From: JAVWIF01 sp036639635
GTDB taxonomy: Bacteria > Bacillota_I > Bacilli_A > Erysipelotrichales > Erysipelotrichaceae
Length of the DNA stretch: 64,000 nucleotides
Assembly (NCBI GenBank): GCA_036639635.1
Contig: JAVWIF010000004.1
Coordinates: 1-64,000 of the forward strand
Direction of reading: 5' to 3'
This document shows, piece by piece, positions 7,751-16,018 of this stretch. The translations under genes and the position numbers were made by a program. Under the pieces are notes generated by a model. It had not been told where the DNA came from. It was given only the letters and a program-made list of their open reading frames with translations, and did no database searches. The stretch's first letter is position 1, and the number at the start of each line of letters is the position of its first letter.

Positions 7751-9076
7751 CTACTTAAATAATTCTTCTTGGTGACTTGCGAATACATATTCATCAATGG
7801 TATTCACGATACGATCTTTAATTAGAGCTTCAGGATCATTTTCTAAGAGACCTTGACGTACTTTTGTATATTGAATTGGCATAAATTGAGATAATACACT
7901 TAATGGAATGCCTTTTTCTTTCAAGTTCTTAATCATTAAATCTTTTGCAGCTACTACTTTTTCATTTGGCATGTAATAACGACTACGATCAGAGAAAGAA
8001 TATTTACGTTTAAACCATAAGTCACTATCACTTCCATGGTAATGTTTGTTCCAGTTCTTAGGTTCTTCTAACATAACTTCTTCTAATATATTAATAAAGT
8101 TAGATGTTTTAGTAGTTGTAGCATGGAATAGATCTTCTTCCATATGAGCTAAAGCAAATAGTCCTTCACGCATTGCATATGTAAGACCAGGACCAACTTT
8201 TAAGATTCCAACACCATCTTCTACTAATTCACGTAATTTAAATTTTGTTTGGTAATCTGTAGAGTGTCCTTCAAATACAAGGTTAGGGAAAGCTTCTATA
8301 GAAGCCATTAAATCTTTGGCTTTTTCACGATCATATTCTGTACATCCAGCATCTTTTTCTTCAACACCAGGTTGTACTACAACACCCATAACATCATTCC
8401 AAGTGTCTTGTAATCCTTCTTTTGCAAAAGCCTTTTCAAATGCAGCTACTGTTGCTTTGAAATCTGCTACACTAGTCACTTGCATACCAGCGTTTTCAAC
8501 TTGTGCACCACCTGGAATTGGTACTTCACTACCAACAACGTAGACAGGGCGAATTGCATCTGGATTTGTCTTAAGTAATTCTTGATATGTATCTTCACAA
8601 ACACGAGCAAGTTTTGCTCCACGTGCAGCGATAATTTCATCACTTAAACGAACGTTAGGATCATCACTGTGTACTTTCATACTTGTATCGATATGAATCT
8701 TTGTAAAACCGGCTGCTACATAACAGCGAACTAGTTCACTTGCGTTTTTCATTGCTTCTTCTTCATCTTGAGAAGCAAATGTTAAAGGTCCTAAATGATC
8801 TCCACCTAAGAATACACGACTTTCGTCTAACCCAATCTTTTTTGCCTTTTCCATAACAAAGTTACGGAAATCAATTGGTTTCATTCCTGTATACCCACCG
8901 TTTTGATCTACTTGGTTTGCTGTAGCTTCAATTAATACACATGAATTATCGCGTTTAACACATTCTAAAGCAGCTTCAATAACGTAATCATTGGCACTAC
9001 AACAAGAATAAATTCCTACTGGTTGGCCACTTTTTTGTTTCTTTACAATTTGTTTCAATGGATTTGTCTGAGTCAT
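7751..9076 (-). CDS. GatZ/KbaZ family protein (tagatose-bisphosphate aldolase non-catalytic subunit)
   Basis: 441 residues, slightly longer than Escherichia coli GatZ/KbaZ. Family segments are clear: PVGIYSCCSANDYVIEAAL at the start, VLIEATANQVDQNGGYTGM, FLGGDHLGPL, HIDTSM, a YVVGSEVPIPGG stretch, VFEGHSTDYQ, and a C-terminal YYMPNEKV...KNLKEKGIPLSVLSQFMP. In enterobacteria this subunit stabilises the class II aldolase GatY/KbaY in galactitol or N-acetylgalactosamine breakdown. No GatY, PTS genes or tagatose-6-phosphate kinase lie in this window, so here it stands alone and may have its own activity or a remote partner. The ribosome binding site AGGAGG lies just before the ATG. A promoter and a 25-bp palindrome lie upstream. 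Confidence 0.9.
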   Translation of the reverse strand: MTQTNPLKQIVKKQKSGQPVGIYSCCSANDYVIEAALECVKRDNSCVLIEATANQVDQNGGYTGMKPIDFRNFVMEKAKKIGLDESRVFLGGDHLGPLTFASQDEEEAMKNASELVRCYVAAGFTKIHIDTSMKVHSDDPNVRLSDEIIAARGAKLARVCEDTYQELLKTNPDAIRPVYVVGSEVPIPGGAQVENAGMQVTSVADFKATVAAFEKAFAKEGLQDTWNDVMGVVVQPGVEEKDAGCTEYDREKAKDLMASIEAFPNLVFEGHSTDYQTKFKLRELVEDGVGILKVGPGLTYAMREGLFALAHMEEDLFHATTTKTSNFINILEEVMLEEPKNWNKHYHGSDSDLWFKRKYSFSDRSRYYMPNEKVVAAKDLMIKNLKEKGIPLSVLSQFMPIQYTKVRQGLLENDPEALIKDRIVNTIDEYVFASHQEELFK

Positions 9077-9102
9077 ATAAAATCCTCCTTATGTATAATA
9101 AA

Positions 9103-9130
9103 ATTATAGCACGTTAAATTATAAAGTAAA
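9103..9130 (-). promoter_or_regulatory. Promoter of the GatZ/KbaZ gene
   Basis: On the minus strand, TTTACT (9125-9130), a 16-base spacer, and TATAAT (9103-9108) preceded by TGC, about 27 bases ahead of the start codon. Confidence 0.7.
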
Positions 9131-9151
9131 CGCATTAACAAGTCCTTGTTG

Positions 9152-9176
9152 TTTTGTGTAAAAGAATTACACAAAA
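9152..9176. promoter_or_regulatory. 25-bp palindrome, candidate operator
   Basis: TTTTGTGTAA (9152-9161) and TTACACAAAA (9167-9176) are perfect inverted 10-mers around a 5-base centre. The site lies in the divergent region between the GatZ/KbaZ gene (-) and the diguanylate cyclase (+), upstream of both -35 regions. With no T run it is not a terminator. It looks like the binding site of a dimeric regulator (Rex sites have a related TTGTGAA half, but with a different spacing). Confidence 0.55.
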
Positions 9177-9208
9177 ATGCAAATAAAGGGAATGTCGTTT
9201 TGAATTTA

Positions 9209-9237
9209 TTCAATGTTCATCATAGATGTGTTATACT
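9209..9237 (+). promoter_or_regulatory. Promoter of the diguanylate cyclase gene
   Basis: TTCAAT (9209-9214), 17-base spacer, TATACT (9232-9237) preceded by TGT (extended -10). Confidence 0.5.
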
Positions 9238-9290
9238 TTTAGAAGAAGAGGACTTGTTTTTATAGCGTCCTATATACAGTGAGGTACTCT

Positions 9291-10589
9291 ATGGAAAATA
9301 AACAAATCATACAACAGATGCTTGCGTTATTAAAACAATTAGATTATAAAGAAACCAGCAAAGATGAAAGTTTAATGAAAAATCTAGTGGAAATGAGTTG
9401 TGATCGTTATTGGCTTTATAATCCAATTACGAAAGTTATGCAAATTACCATTACCAATAATAAGGATAAGGAAAATGCAACACGAACACGTTTATTAACT
9501 GACTTACTCAAACATGTAAGTAGTGATGATCAAGCAAAAATTAATAAAGCTTTTTATAATCTAGAAAAGCAAAAAACCACAGAAGAAGACTTTGAATATT
9601 GTAGCGATAATGGAAACGTTGCTATTGCTTATGAAGTGGTTACGAGAAGTTTTATAGTAGATGATGAACTTAGGATAATAGGCATCACAAGAATTTTAGG
9701 TGAAGCGCAAAAAACAATTGATTATATTATTCAAGCACAAAAGAAATTTGATTTGCTAATGGGATTATCTTCCATGTATATATGGGAGTATGATATTTTA
9801 AATAAACAATTTTGTGCAAACGAAAGTTTAAGTAATAAACTTGGCATAGAAGAACGTGTATATTCACTAAAAGAATTATTAGAACATATTAAAATACAAG
9901 AATTAGCGTTATTTAAGGAACAAATACAAAAACAAAAACCGATGGATAATAGCGTGTTACATATTAATATTTTGAAGAACAGTTACGAATCTATTTTCGA
10001 AACAAATTATCGACCTATTTTAAATAAACATGGTGATTATGTTATGTTACTTGGAACACTGAATGATATAACAGAAAAAGAATTATTAAAGACTATGGCT
10101 TCTAAAGACAAGCTTACTGGTTGTTATAATAGGAGTATGGCGGATGTTAAACTTGAATCTACGTTTACAAGTTTTAAAGAAAACGATGATTTCTATACGG
10201 TTATCTTTTTTGATATAGATAAGTTTAAACAGATTAATGATCGTTATGGGCATGATGCAGGAGATTTTGCACTTTGTGAAATATGTAAGGAGTTAACTAA
10301 AGAAATACGTAGCAATGATATGATGTTTCGTTGGGGCGGAGATGAGTTCTTATTAATTTGTAGTGGCATAGTAAAAGCCAATATGTATGGTTATGTAGAT
10401 CGCTTACGTAAAATAATTGAATATAAAACATTCGAATATAATGGCAATAAGTTAAACTTTACGATTTCGATTGGAGCTGCGTCTTATTATCATAGTGATA
10501 CAAGTGCACAAGATGCAATGAAACGTGCGGATCGTAGCTTATATAAAGCAAAAATAGCTGGTCGTAATAAAGTTTGTATCTTAAAGTAA
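9291..10589 (+). CDS. PAS-GGDEF diguanylate cyclase
   Basis: A 432-residue cytosolic protein without membrane segments. Residues up to about 265 contain two PAS-like sensor regions (a second begins near YIWEYDILNKQFCANESL), joined by a helical linker to a GGDEF domain at about 268-432. The catalytic motif is intact (RWGGDEFLL, residues 347-355). An inhibitory I-site RxxD (R340-D343) sits exactly five residues ahead, so the enzyme is predicted to make cyclic di-GMP from GTP and be inhibited by its product. DKLTGCYNR at 273 is the standard domain start. I use ATG 9291, 6 bases after GTGAGG. No EAL, HD-GYP or PilZ gene is in the window. Confidence 0.9.
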   Translation: MENKQIIQQMLALLKQLDYKETSKDESLMKNLVEMSCDRYWLYNPITKVMQITITNNKDKENATRTRLLTDLLKHVSSDDQAKINKAFYNLEKQKTTEEDFEYCSDNGNVAIAYEVVTRSFIVDDELRIIGITRILGEAQKTIDYIIQAQKKFDLLMGLSSMYIWEYDILNKQFCANESLSNKLGIEERVYSLKELLEHIKIQELALFKEQIQKQKPMDNSVLHINILKNSYESIFETNYRPILNKHGDYVMLLGTLNDITEKELLKTMASKDKLTGCYNRSMADVKLESTFTSFKENDDFYTVIFFDIDKFKQINDRYGHDAGDFALCEICKELTKEIRSNDMMFRWGGDEFLLICSGIVKANMYGYVDRLRKIIEYKTFEYNGNKLNFTISIGAASYYHSDTSAQDAMKRADRSLYKAKIAGRNKVCILK

Positions 10590-10622
10590 AAAAAGTGCAT
10601 TTGATTTATATGCACTTTTTCA
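10588..10622. terminator. Bidirectional terminator
   Basis: AAAAAGTGCAT (10590-10600) and ATGCACTTTTT (10610-10620) form a perfect 11-bp stem, serving the GGDEF gene (+) and the RluA gene (-); the latter's stop codon lies in the loop. Confidence 0.9.
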
Positions 10623-11484
10623 TATCTGGTGGTAAGGGACAATCAATTTGTAATGTTTTTTGTAAGAGTGGGTGAAATAAAATGACACGATAGGCATGCA
10701 ATGCTAAACGAGGTATGTGAAAGCTTTTCTTACCATATAAAGAATCACTTAATAAAGGATGATGAATACTTGCTAAATGAACACGGATTTGATGGGTTCT
10801 ACCAGTATGCAAATGGCATTCAATAAAGGTATAGGAAGAAAATCGTTGTTTCACATAAACACTTGTACTAGCATTTTTTCCAGTAGAGGAAATTCTCATT
10901 TTTTGCGAATGATGTCGATCTTTGCCAATTGCCCCGGTAATCTCAATCTTATTTTCTTTTATAACACCTTCACATAAAGCATAATATTGACGTTCTATTT
11001 TTTTCTCTTCTAGCATTGCATCAAGTAGCGGTTGAAAGAAAGTTAACTTGCAAAATATTACGAGACCTGTAGTGTCATAATCTAAACGATGAATGGGACG
11101 AACAAGACAAGTTTGTTTAGTTTCTTGATAATAGGCTTTTACTAAATTTGATAAATTTGCTTCCTTATTAATCCCATCACTATGAACAATCATGTTATTA
11201 GGCTTATCTACAATCAGAAATAAATCATCTTCATAGACCACGGTTAAAGGCTTGTGAATGGGAATTACTTGATCACTTTCTTCACGAAAAAAAATAGTTA
11301 AAATATCAGTCTTTTTTAATAGCATATTTTGCTTAATTGTTGTATTATTAATCTGTAAAAGACCTTGTTGATAATATGCGTATTTTGTTTTCTTACCAAT
11401 ATGAAAACGTGCAAATAATGCATCAGTAGATGCCTCATTTATATCGCTAAAACAACAAGTCTTGTTCTTCATTTGTATGTTCAT
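10606..11484 (-). CDS. RluA-family 23S/tRNA pseudouridine synthase
   Basis: A 292-residue pseudouridine synthase. The catalytic motif RPIHRLDYDTTGLVIFCK holds the conserved Asp (HRLD); VYEDDLFLIVDKP opens the catalytic domain and HTGRTHQIRVHLASI closes the active site. A degenerate S4-like segment lies before it (about residues 20-70). It isomerises uridine in structured RNA, but the target site cannot be deduced. I place the start at the ATG whose first base is 11484 because GAGGTG lies just upstream on the minus strand; an in-frame ATG 27 bases earlier has no such site. A second RluA paralogue is at 42628-43569. Confidence 0.88.
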   Translation of the reverse strand: MNIQMKNKTCCFSDINEASTDALFARFHIGKKTKYAYYQQGLLQINNTTIKQNMLLKKTDILTIFFREESDQVIPIHKPLTVVYEDDLFLIVDKPNNMIVHSDGINKEANLSNLVKAYYQETKQTCLVRPIHRLDYDTTGLVIFCKLTFFQPLLDAMLEEKKIERQYYALCEGVIKENKIEITGAIGKDRHHSQKMRISSTGKNASTSVYVKQRFSSYTFIECHLHTGRTHQIRVHLASIHHPLLSDSLYGKKSFHIPRLALHAYRVILFHPLLQKTLQIDCPLPPDMKKCI

Positions 11485-11537
11485 ATAACACCTCATGTAT
11501 TGGTTGAGCATTTGAATATCTTTTTTAGATAGGGTAA

Positions 11538-11546
11538 TGCTATACT
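11538..11546 (+). promoter_or_regulatory. Extended -10 promoter of the desulfoferrodoxin gene
   Basis: TGC followed by TATACT (11541-11546), about 80 bases before the start codon. Confidence 0.55.
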
Positions 11547-11551
11547 AGAGT

Positions 11552-11593
11552 TACCAAAAAACTATATTTGGTAGTTCATAAGTAGTAACTACT
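11552..11593 (+). promoter_or_regulatory. Two inverted repeats in the desulfoferrodoxin leader
   Basis: TACCAAA (11552-11558) pairs with TTTGGTA (11567-11573), and AGTAG (11581-11585) with CTACT (11589-11593). They lie between the -10 and the ribosome binding site and could be an operator or leader hairpins. Neither matches the PerR box. Confidence 0.4.
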
Positions 11594-11627
11594 ATGAAGA
11601 ATAACATAAAACTAGGAGGAATTAAAC

Positions 11628-12008
11628 ATGAAATTTTTGAAATGTGCGCTTTGCGGTAACGTGATTGAAGTTGTTGAAGACAAAGGTGGTCCATTGATGT
11701 GTTGTGGACAACCAATGAATGAATTAAAAGCAAATACAACAGATGGAGCTTTAGAAAAACATGTTCCAGCTGCGCAAATTATCGATGGAAACTTACATGT
11801 ACAAGTAGGTTCTGTAGAGCATCCTATGTTACCAGAACACTACATTACATTTGTAGCAGTAGAAGCTGGTGATACAATTTATCGTAAAGCTTTAAAACCA
11901 GGAGAAAAACCAGAAGCAACATTTGCATTAAATGGATACAAAGGAAAAGTAGTTGTTTATGAATTATGTAATATTCATGGACTTTGGAAAACAGAACTAG
12001 AAGCTTAA
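11628..12008 (+). CDS. dfx: Desulfoferrodoxin (2Fe superoxide reductase)
   Basis: 126 residues with both iron centres. The N-terminal desulforedoxin domain has four Cys ligands (C6, C9, C25, C26). The superoxide-reductase domain has E43-K44-H45, H65, H71, and the C-terminal C114xxH117 (LCNIHGLW), matching the square-pyramidal Fe(His)4Cys site. It reduces superoxide to hydrogen peroxide without releasing oxygen, a hallmark of anaerobes. The ribosome binding site AGGAGG is close upstream. It forms a one-gene unit. Reducing power normally comes from rubredoxin, which is not encoded nearby. Confidence 0.97.
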   Translation: MKFLKCALCGNVIEVVEDKGGPLMCCGQPMNELKANTTDGALEKHVPAAQIIDGNLHVQVGSVEHPMLPEHYITFVAVEAGDTIYRKALKPGEKPEATFALNGYKGKVVVYELCNIHGLWKTELEA

Positions 12009-12011
12009 ATA

Positions 12012-12061
12012 AAAAACACTTAATGAAAATGCACTCCTTGATGGGGTGCATTTTCATTAAG
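12012..12061. terminator. Long hairpin terminator between convergent genes
   Basis: A 19-bp stem with one G-U pair: 12019-12037 against 12043-12061, 5-base loop. On the minus strand it is followed by a T run (A run at 12011-12016 on +), so it mainly ends the HIBADH-family gene; the + side lacks a long T tail. Confidence 0.75.
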
Positions 12062-12916
12062 TTAATCTATATGATAATAATGTAATAATGCTTGTGTACC
12101 TAAGTTTTCTTCTCCTTGACTCGCTAGCTCTTCATACATCTGACAAACACTATCTAACATAGTTAGGTGAAGAGGGGTGTTTTTCATTTCGTCTTGTACG
12201 ATATGCATATCTTTAATAATATGCTTGATATAAAACCCTGGTGCATAATCTTTTTTCAAAATACGAGGAGCACTATTTTGAATTTGCCAACTGCTTGCAG
12301 CTCCCCCTTGTATTGCTTGAATCATTTTTTGTGGGTCTAATTCATGTGTTTTGGCATAGACAATGGCTTCACTAAGTGCAGCGATGGCTCCTGCTACTGC
12401 AATTTGATTGCAAGCTTTTGTATGTTGGCCATTACCAGCTTCTCCCATATAATTAAGGCTAGTACCAAGAAGAGATAGTAAAGGGATACATTTGGTATAG
12501 ACATCCAAATCACCACCACACATAAGCGTTAGTGTAGCATTTTTAGCTCCACTATCTCCACCTGAAACCGGACAATCTAACATATCCATTTCATATTTTT
12601 TAGCTTCTAAATATAAATGTTTAGCAAGCGTTGGTGAAGAAGTAGTCATATCAATTAATACTGTTCCTTTTTTAGCAAACTTAAAGACTTCTTCATAAAC
12701 TTCCTTTACATCTTTTGGATATCCAACAATACTAAATACAACATCACATTCTTTTACACACGCTTCAATAGAGTTTTTAACGTGTATGTGAGTATCTTCT
12801 AAATCCTTTGCTTTATCAATACTGCGATTAAATACATAAATACTATGCTCACCCGTATTTAAATGCTGTACCATGGCTTTCCCCATAACACCACAACCAA
12901 TCCATGCTAATTTCAT
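12062..12916 (-). CDS. 3-hydroxyisobutyrate dehydrogenase-family NAD(P)-dependent oxidoreductase
   Basis: 284 residues. The N-terminus LAWIGCGVMGKAMVQHL is the NAD(P)-binding GxGxMG motif, and DCPVSGGDSGAKNATLTLM near residue 118 is the substrate-binding DxPVSGG motif of the beta-hydroxyacid dehydrogenase family. GNGQHTKACNQ contains the catalytic Lys and nearby Asn. Substrates include 3-hydroxyisobutyrate, tartronate semialdehyde and related acids; the specific one is not evident. It lies 23 bases after the YlbJ-like gene and is probably co-transcribed. The ribosome binding site is AGGAG. Confidence 0.88.
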   Translation of the reverse strand: MKLAWIGCGVMGKAMVQHLNTGEHSIYVFNRSIDKAKDLEDTHIHVKNSIEACVKECDVVFSIVGYPKDVKEVYEEVFKFAKKGTVLIDMTTSSPTLAKHLYLEAKKYEMDMLDCPVSGGDSGAKNATLTLMCGGDLDVYTKCIPLLSLLGTSLNYMGEAGNGQHTKACNQIAVAGAIAALSEAIVYAKTHELDPQKMIQAIQGGAASSWQIQNSAPRILKKDYAPGFYIKHIIKDMHIVQDEMKNTPLHLTMLDSVCQMYEELASQGEENLGTQALLHYYHID

Positions 12917-12939
12917 AACATCACGCTCCTATGCTTTTA

Positions 12940-13827
12940 TTATAGCAGAAAACAGCCATATATTAGCGCAGAAAGTACACTTTGTAATAATCGATATCGT
13001 AAATAGGTTGGATAAGAAAAAGGTAAGTGTTCTAACAATGAATATACTTGAAGATGCACACAAAAACCACCAAAGCTTAAGACCATACAAGTTAATAGTT
13101 GTAGCGTTATGGAAGATAATGAAAGGGTGTTTAATAACATGATGCCACTACTAAATTCGCTAAGAATGCGGAGTGTATAAGAAAGAGATATGGGAAGAAA
13201 AGAAAAAAGTAAATTTGCACAACACATAAAAAATAATAAGTATCCACCAATCATATACAATATTTTTCCGCTTTCCATAATGGAGGATGATAAGTCCTTA
13301 CTTATTGAAGATATGACAAAACTTTTTTTATGATGCGTAACAATACATGTTTTTCTAGTGAAAAACAATAAGCAAAGACCACTTGTTACTTGCGCTAGAA
13401 ACAATAAGAAACCAATACGTACACTTTGGAATAAAACAACACCACAAGATAATATGATAAAACTAGGAGTCGCAAAGCTACATGTATATAATAAACGTTG
13501 GGCTTCTTTTTTGGTTAATTCTTTGTTAGCATAGCATTCATCAAGAAAACAAGCCCCACTAGGAAAACCTAAAAATAAGGTACATAAGACCATACAGAAA
13601 CTGTCCTTATCCATATGGAAAATCGACTTGACAAAAGGGATAGGAAGTTTTTGTAAAATTTCTTGTTTATAGAGTATGCGAACTAATACCATTGATACAA
13701 ATAACGAGGGCACTAGTTTTTCAAACCATATGTGTAAAGCATCTTGGGTTGTTTGGACACTAATAGCCCCATTGCACAATGTTAAAGCAAATAGAATGAT
13801 TAAACAAAGCTGAACACAACGTTTCAT
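12940..13827 (-). CDS. YlbJ-like membrane protein (nucleoside recognition/gate domain)
   Basis: A 295-residue polytopic membrane protein with about eight hydrophobic segments. It starts with a signal-anchor-like stretch (CLIILFALTLCNGAI), then an amphipathic WFEKLVPSLFVSMVLVRIL and the hallmark LFLGFPSGACFLDECY, typical of YlbJ/SpoVV-type proteins carrying two Gate domains. In spore formers YlbJ contributes to dipicolinic acid import into the forespore. The window shows no other sporulation gene, so a broader transport role is possible. Its ribosome binding site is GGTGAG. It is first of a two-gene unit with the dehydrogenase. Confidence 0.72.
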   Translation of the reverse strand: MKRCVQLCLIILFALTLCNGAISVQTTQDALHIWFEKLVPSLFVSMVLVRILYKQEILQKLPIPFVKSIFHMDKDSFCMVLCTLFLGFPSGACFLDECYANKELTKKEAQRLLYTCSFATPSFIILSCGVVLFQSVRIGFLLFLAQVTSGLCLLFFTRKTCIVTHHKKSFVISSISKDLSSSIMESGKILYMIGGYLLFFMCCANLLFSFLPISLSYTLRILSEFSSGIMLLNTLSLSSITLQLLTCMVLSFGGFCVHLQVYSLLEHLPFSYPTYLRYRLLQSVLSALIYGCFLL

Positions 13828-13932
13828 ATTTTCTCACCCATATAGTTTATGAAACGAGAAAATTAATGATGTTAAACTTCACGAAAATATAAAACTATGG
13901 TACACTATTCAAATCGAATGTAGGTGATTGAA

Positions 13933-15129
13933 ATGATGACATTATTAGTAAAAAAGTTTATCAAACATTATGATCAAATTGAGAATGAAGAAGTACGTCA
14001 TGCATATGGAAATTTAACTAGTTTAGTGGGTGTACTTAATAATATAATATTATTTGTTATTAAATTTTTAGCAGGAACTTTGTCACATAGCGTTTCTATT
14101 ACTGCAGATGCAGTAAACAACTTATCAGATGCAGGAAGTTCTATTATTTCTTTGATAAGTTTTAAACTATCTAGTAAGCCAGCAGATGAAGAACATCCTT
14201 TTGGGCATGCCAGATATGAATGTATTGCCTCTATGGTGGTAGCTTGTTTGATCCTTTTTTTAGGTTTGGAATTAGTAAAAACTAGTTTTTTAAAGATACT
14301 ACATCCAGAAGATATTTCATTTAGTTGGTTAAGTGTCGCAATTCTTATCGTATCTATCAGTATCAAAATTTGGATGTATCGATATAATAAAAAATATGCA
14401 AAACTATTAAAGTCGACGATTATGGATGCTACAGCAGCGGATTCTATTAGTGATGTGATGGGAACAAGTGGAGTTTTACTATCAACGGTTTTATCTCCTA
14501 TATTACATTTTAATTTAGATGGCTATATGGGGGTTATTGTTGCTTGTTTTATTTTAATGACAGGAGCTAGTGTAATAAAGAATGCATTAAATGAACTTTT
14601 AGGAAAAGCACCAGATGCAACTTTAGTAAAAGCAATTCAAGAAAAGATAGCAAGTTATGCCGGTGTTTTAGGAATCCATGATCTAATGATTCATGATTAT
14701 GGGGCACATCGTACATTTGCAAGTGTTCATGTAGAAGTAGATTGTAAAGTCGATGTTTTAATCTCTCATGATATGATTGACAATATCGAACGTGATTTTA
14801 AAGAAAATATGGATTTAGAAATGGTGATTCATATGGATCCAATTGATACAAAAGACCCACTAACAAATGAACTTAGAAGCTATATGAAAAAAGCCGTTAA
14901 AGAAATTAATGAAGATTTAACACTTCATGATTTTCGTGTAGTACCCGGTGAGACACATACCAATATGATATTTGATGTAGTAGTTCCTTTCCATATCAAA
15001 TTAAATAATCAACAACTCATAGATATGTTGGAAGAAAAAATTAAAGAAAGAAAAGAAGATACGTATTATCTAGTAGTTACCTTTGATCGTGCGTATACTT
15101 CTGAATCAAAAGAAGAACACGATGAATAA
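13933..15129 (+). CDS. Cation diffusion facilitator metal exporter
   Basis: A 398-residue CDF transporter. TM segments at about 28-50, 80-100, 115-135 and 165-205 follow the family pattern. Metal-site motifs are present: SITADAVNNLSDAGSS in TM2 (DxxxD) and EEHPFGHARYE after it, then TMDATAADSISDV in TM5 (DxxxD). A cytoplasmic C-terminal domain of about 150 residues binds metal and dimerises; it is longer than usual. It exports Zn, Mn, Fe or Co using the proton gradient; the metal is not certain. I prefer ATG 13933 following AGGTGA over the GTG at 13924. Confidence 0.92.
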   Translation: MMTLLVKKFIKHYDQIENEEVRHAYGNLTSLVGVLNNIILFVIKFLAGTLSHSVSITADAVNNLSDAGSSIISLISFKLSSKPADEEHPFGHARYECIASMVVACLILFLGLELVKTSFLKILHPEDISFSWLSVAILIVSISIKIWMYRYNKKYAKLLKSTIMDATAADSISDVMGTSGVLLSTVLSPILHFNLDGYMGVIVACFILMTGASVIKNALNELLGKAPDATLVKAIQEKIASYAGVLGIHDLMIHDYGAHRTFASVHVEVDCKVDVLISHDMIDNIERDFKENMDLEMVIHMDPIDTKDPLTNELRSYMKKAVKEINEDLTLHDFRVVPGETHTNMIFDVVVPFHIKLNNQQLIDMLEEKIKERKEDTYYLVVTFDRAYTSESKEEHDE

Positions 15130-15146
15130 AAAATTGTATGTTTACT

Positions 15147-15180
15147 AAAGACAGCTTAATTCTAGTTGTCTTTATTTTTT
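15147..15180 (+). terminator. Intrinsic terminator after the CDF gene
   Basis: AAAGACAGCT (15147-15156) pairs with AGTTGTCTTT (15164-15173), one G-U, then ATTTTTT. Confidence 0.8.
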
Positions 15181-15184
15181 ATCT

Positions 15185-15223
15185 AAAAAAAGTCAACCAA
15201 GAATATAAATTCTTAAGTTGACT
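15185..15223 (-). terminator. Intrinsic terminator of the PgeF/YfiH gene
   Basis: AGTCAAC (15191-15197) with GTTGACT (15217-15223) outside, and AAGAAT with ATTCTT inside; read on the minus strand it is followed by a T run. Confidence 0.85.
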
Positions 15224-15241
15224 ATGTTATTGAGATGTTAG

Positions 15242-16003
15242 TTACTTCATCATAATAAAGCTTAGATGTCTTCCACAATTGTGATCTCTACGATAAGAAA
15301 AAAAGGCGTCATTGTCTAAAAAGGTATCATTACGATTATATGTAATGTTTTCGTAAGGAACATGGGCATTCAACAACATTTGACGATTTAATCCTTTGTT
15401 ATTAACAAGTGCTTTTCCATCTTTTCTATACGTAATAAAAGAAGAGGTATCAAAACTCATGTTTTGTACTTTTTCAATTACATCTTGTCCTACTTCAAAG
15501 CTATGATAAGAAATAGCAGGACCAATATAAGCGAGTAAGTTTTCAGGCTTTACATGTTCATTTTCTATTAGATAAGATACTACTTTAGCTGTAATTTCTT
15601 TTATCGTTCCTTGCCAACCACTATGAATGGCACAAATAAGTTGTGTAAAGGGATCATATAATAAAATCGGTACACAATCAGCGTGAAAGACACCCAAAGC
15701 AACGCCTTTATCTTTTGTATACAAGGCATCACAATCGGCAATGCCATCACTATGAAGAAGTGTTCCTCTGCCTTGCTCATCTTTTCCAACTTTTATCAGA
15801 TGATCACTATGCGTTTGTTGTGCAAACACCCATTGAGATAAGGAAATCGATAAGTCTTTACTAAGCACTTTTCGATTTTCAATAATTGCTTCTAAATCTC
15901 CGTGTGTATGAAGGGCTAAATTTCCGTTTTCTTTAAGTTCTGAATTACGCAGCGTCGTTCCAGCAATTATGTTATCACTATTCATCCATTGAATATAGTT
16001 CAT
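15242..16003 (-). CDS. pgeF: Peptidoglycan editing factor PgeF / purine nucleoside phosphorylase YfiH family (laccase domain)
   Basis: 253 residues of the DUF152/CNF1-YfiH fold. The metal- and substrate-binding motifs are there: WVFAQQTHSD (conserved His), GVFHADCVPILLYDP (HxDC) and AIHSGWQGTIKEI (HSGW), plus the C-terminal CGRHLSFI. Family members have been described as adenosine/inosine phosphorylases and as editing factors that keep peptidoglycan precursors correct; the family assignment is firm, the in vivo role less so. AAAGGA is the ribosome binding site. Its promoter region is one copy of the 139-bp sequence repeated upstream of hrcA. Confidence 0.9.
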   Translation of the reverse strand: MNYIQWMNSDNIIAGTTLRNSELKENGNLALHTHGDLEAIIENRKVLSKDLSISLSQWVFAQQTHSDHLIKVGKDEQGRGTLLHSDGIADCDALYTKDKGVALGVFHADCVPILLYDPFTQLICAIHSGWQGTIKEITAKVVSYLIENEHVKPENLLAYIGPAISYHSFEVGQDVIEKVQNMSFDTSSFITYRKDGKALVNNKGLNRQMLLNAHVPYENITYNRNDTFLDNDAFFSYRRDHNCGRHLSFIMMK

Positions 16004-16018
16004 ATAATATCCTTTCTT

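Noticed and set aside
12940..13827. YlbJ-like protein as evidence for sporulation
   Set aside because: The Gate-domain fold also occurs in non-spore-formers, and no other sporulation gene is in the window.
13821..13863. Crossed inverted repeats (GTTTCAT/ATGAAAC and ATTTTCTC/GAGAAAAT) upstream of the CDF gene
   Set aside because: The arms are not nested, partly cover a start codon, and are short and AT-rich; could be chance.
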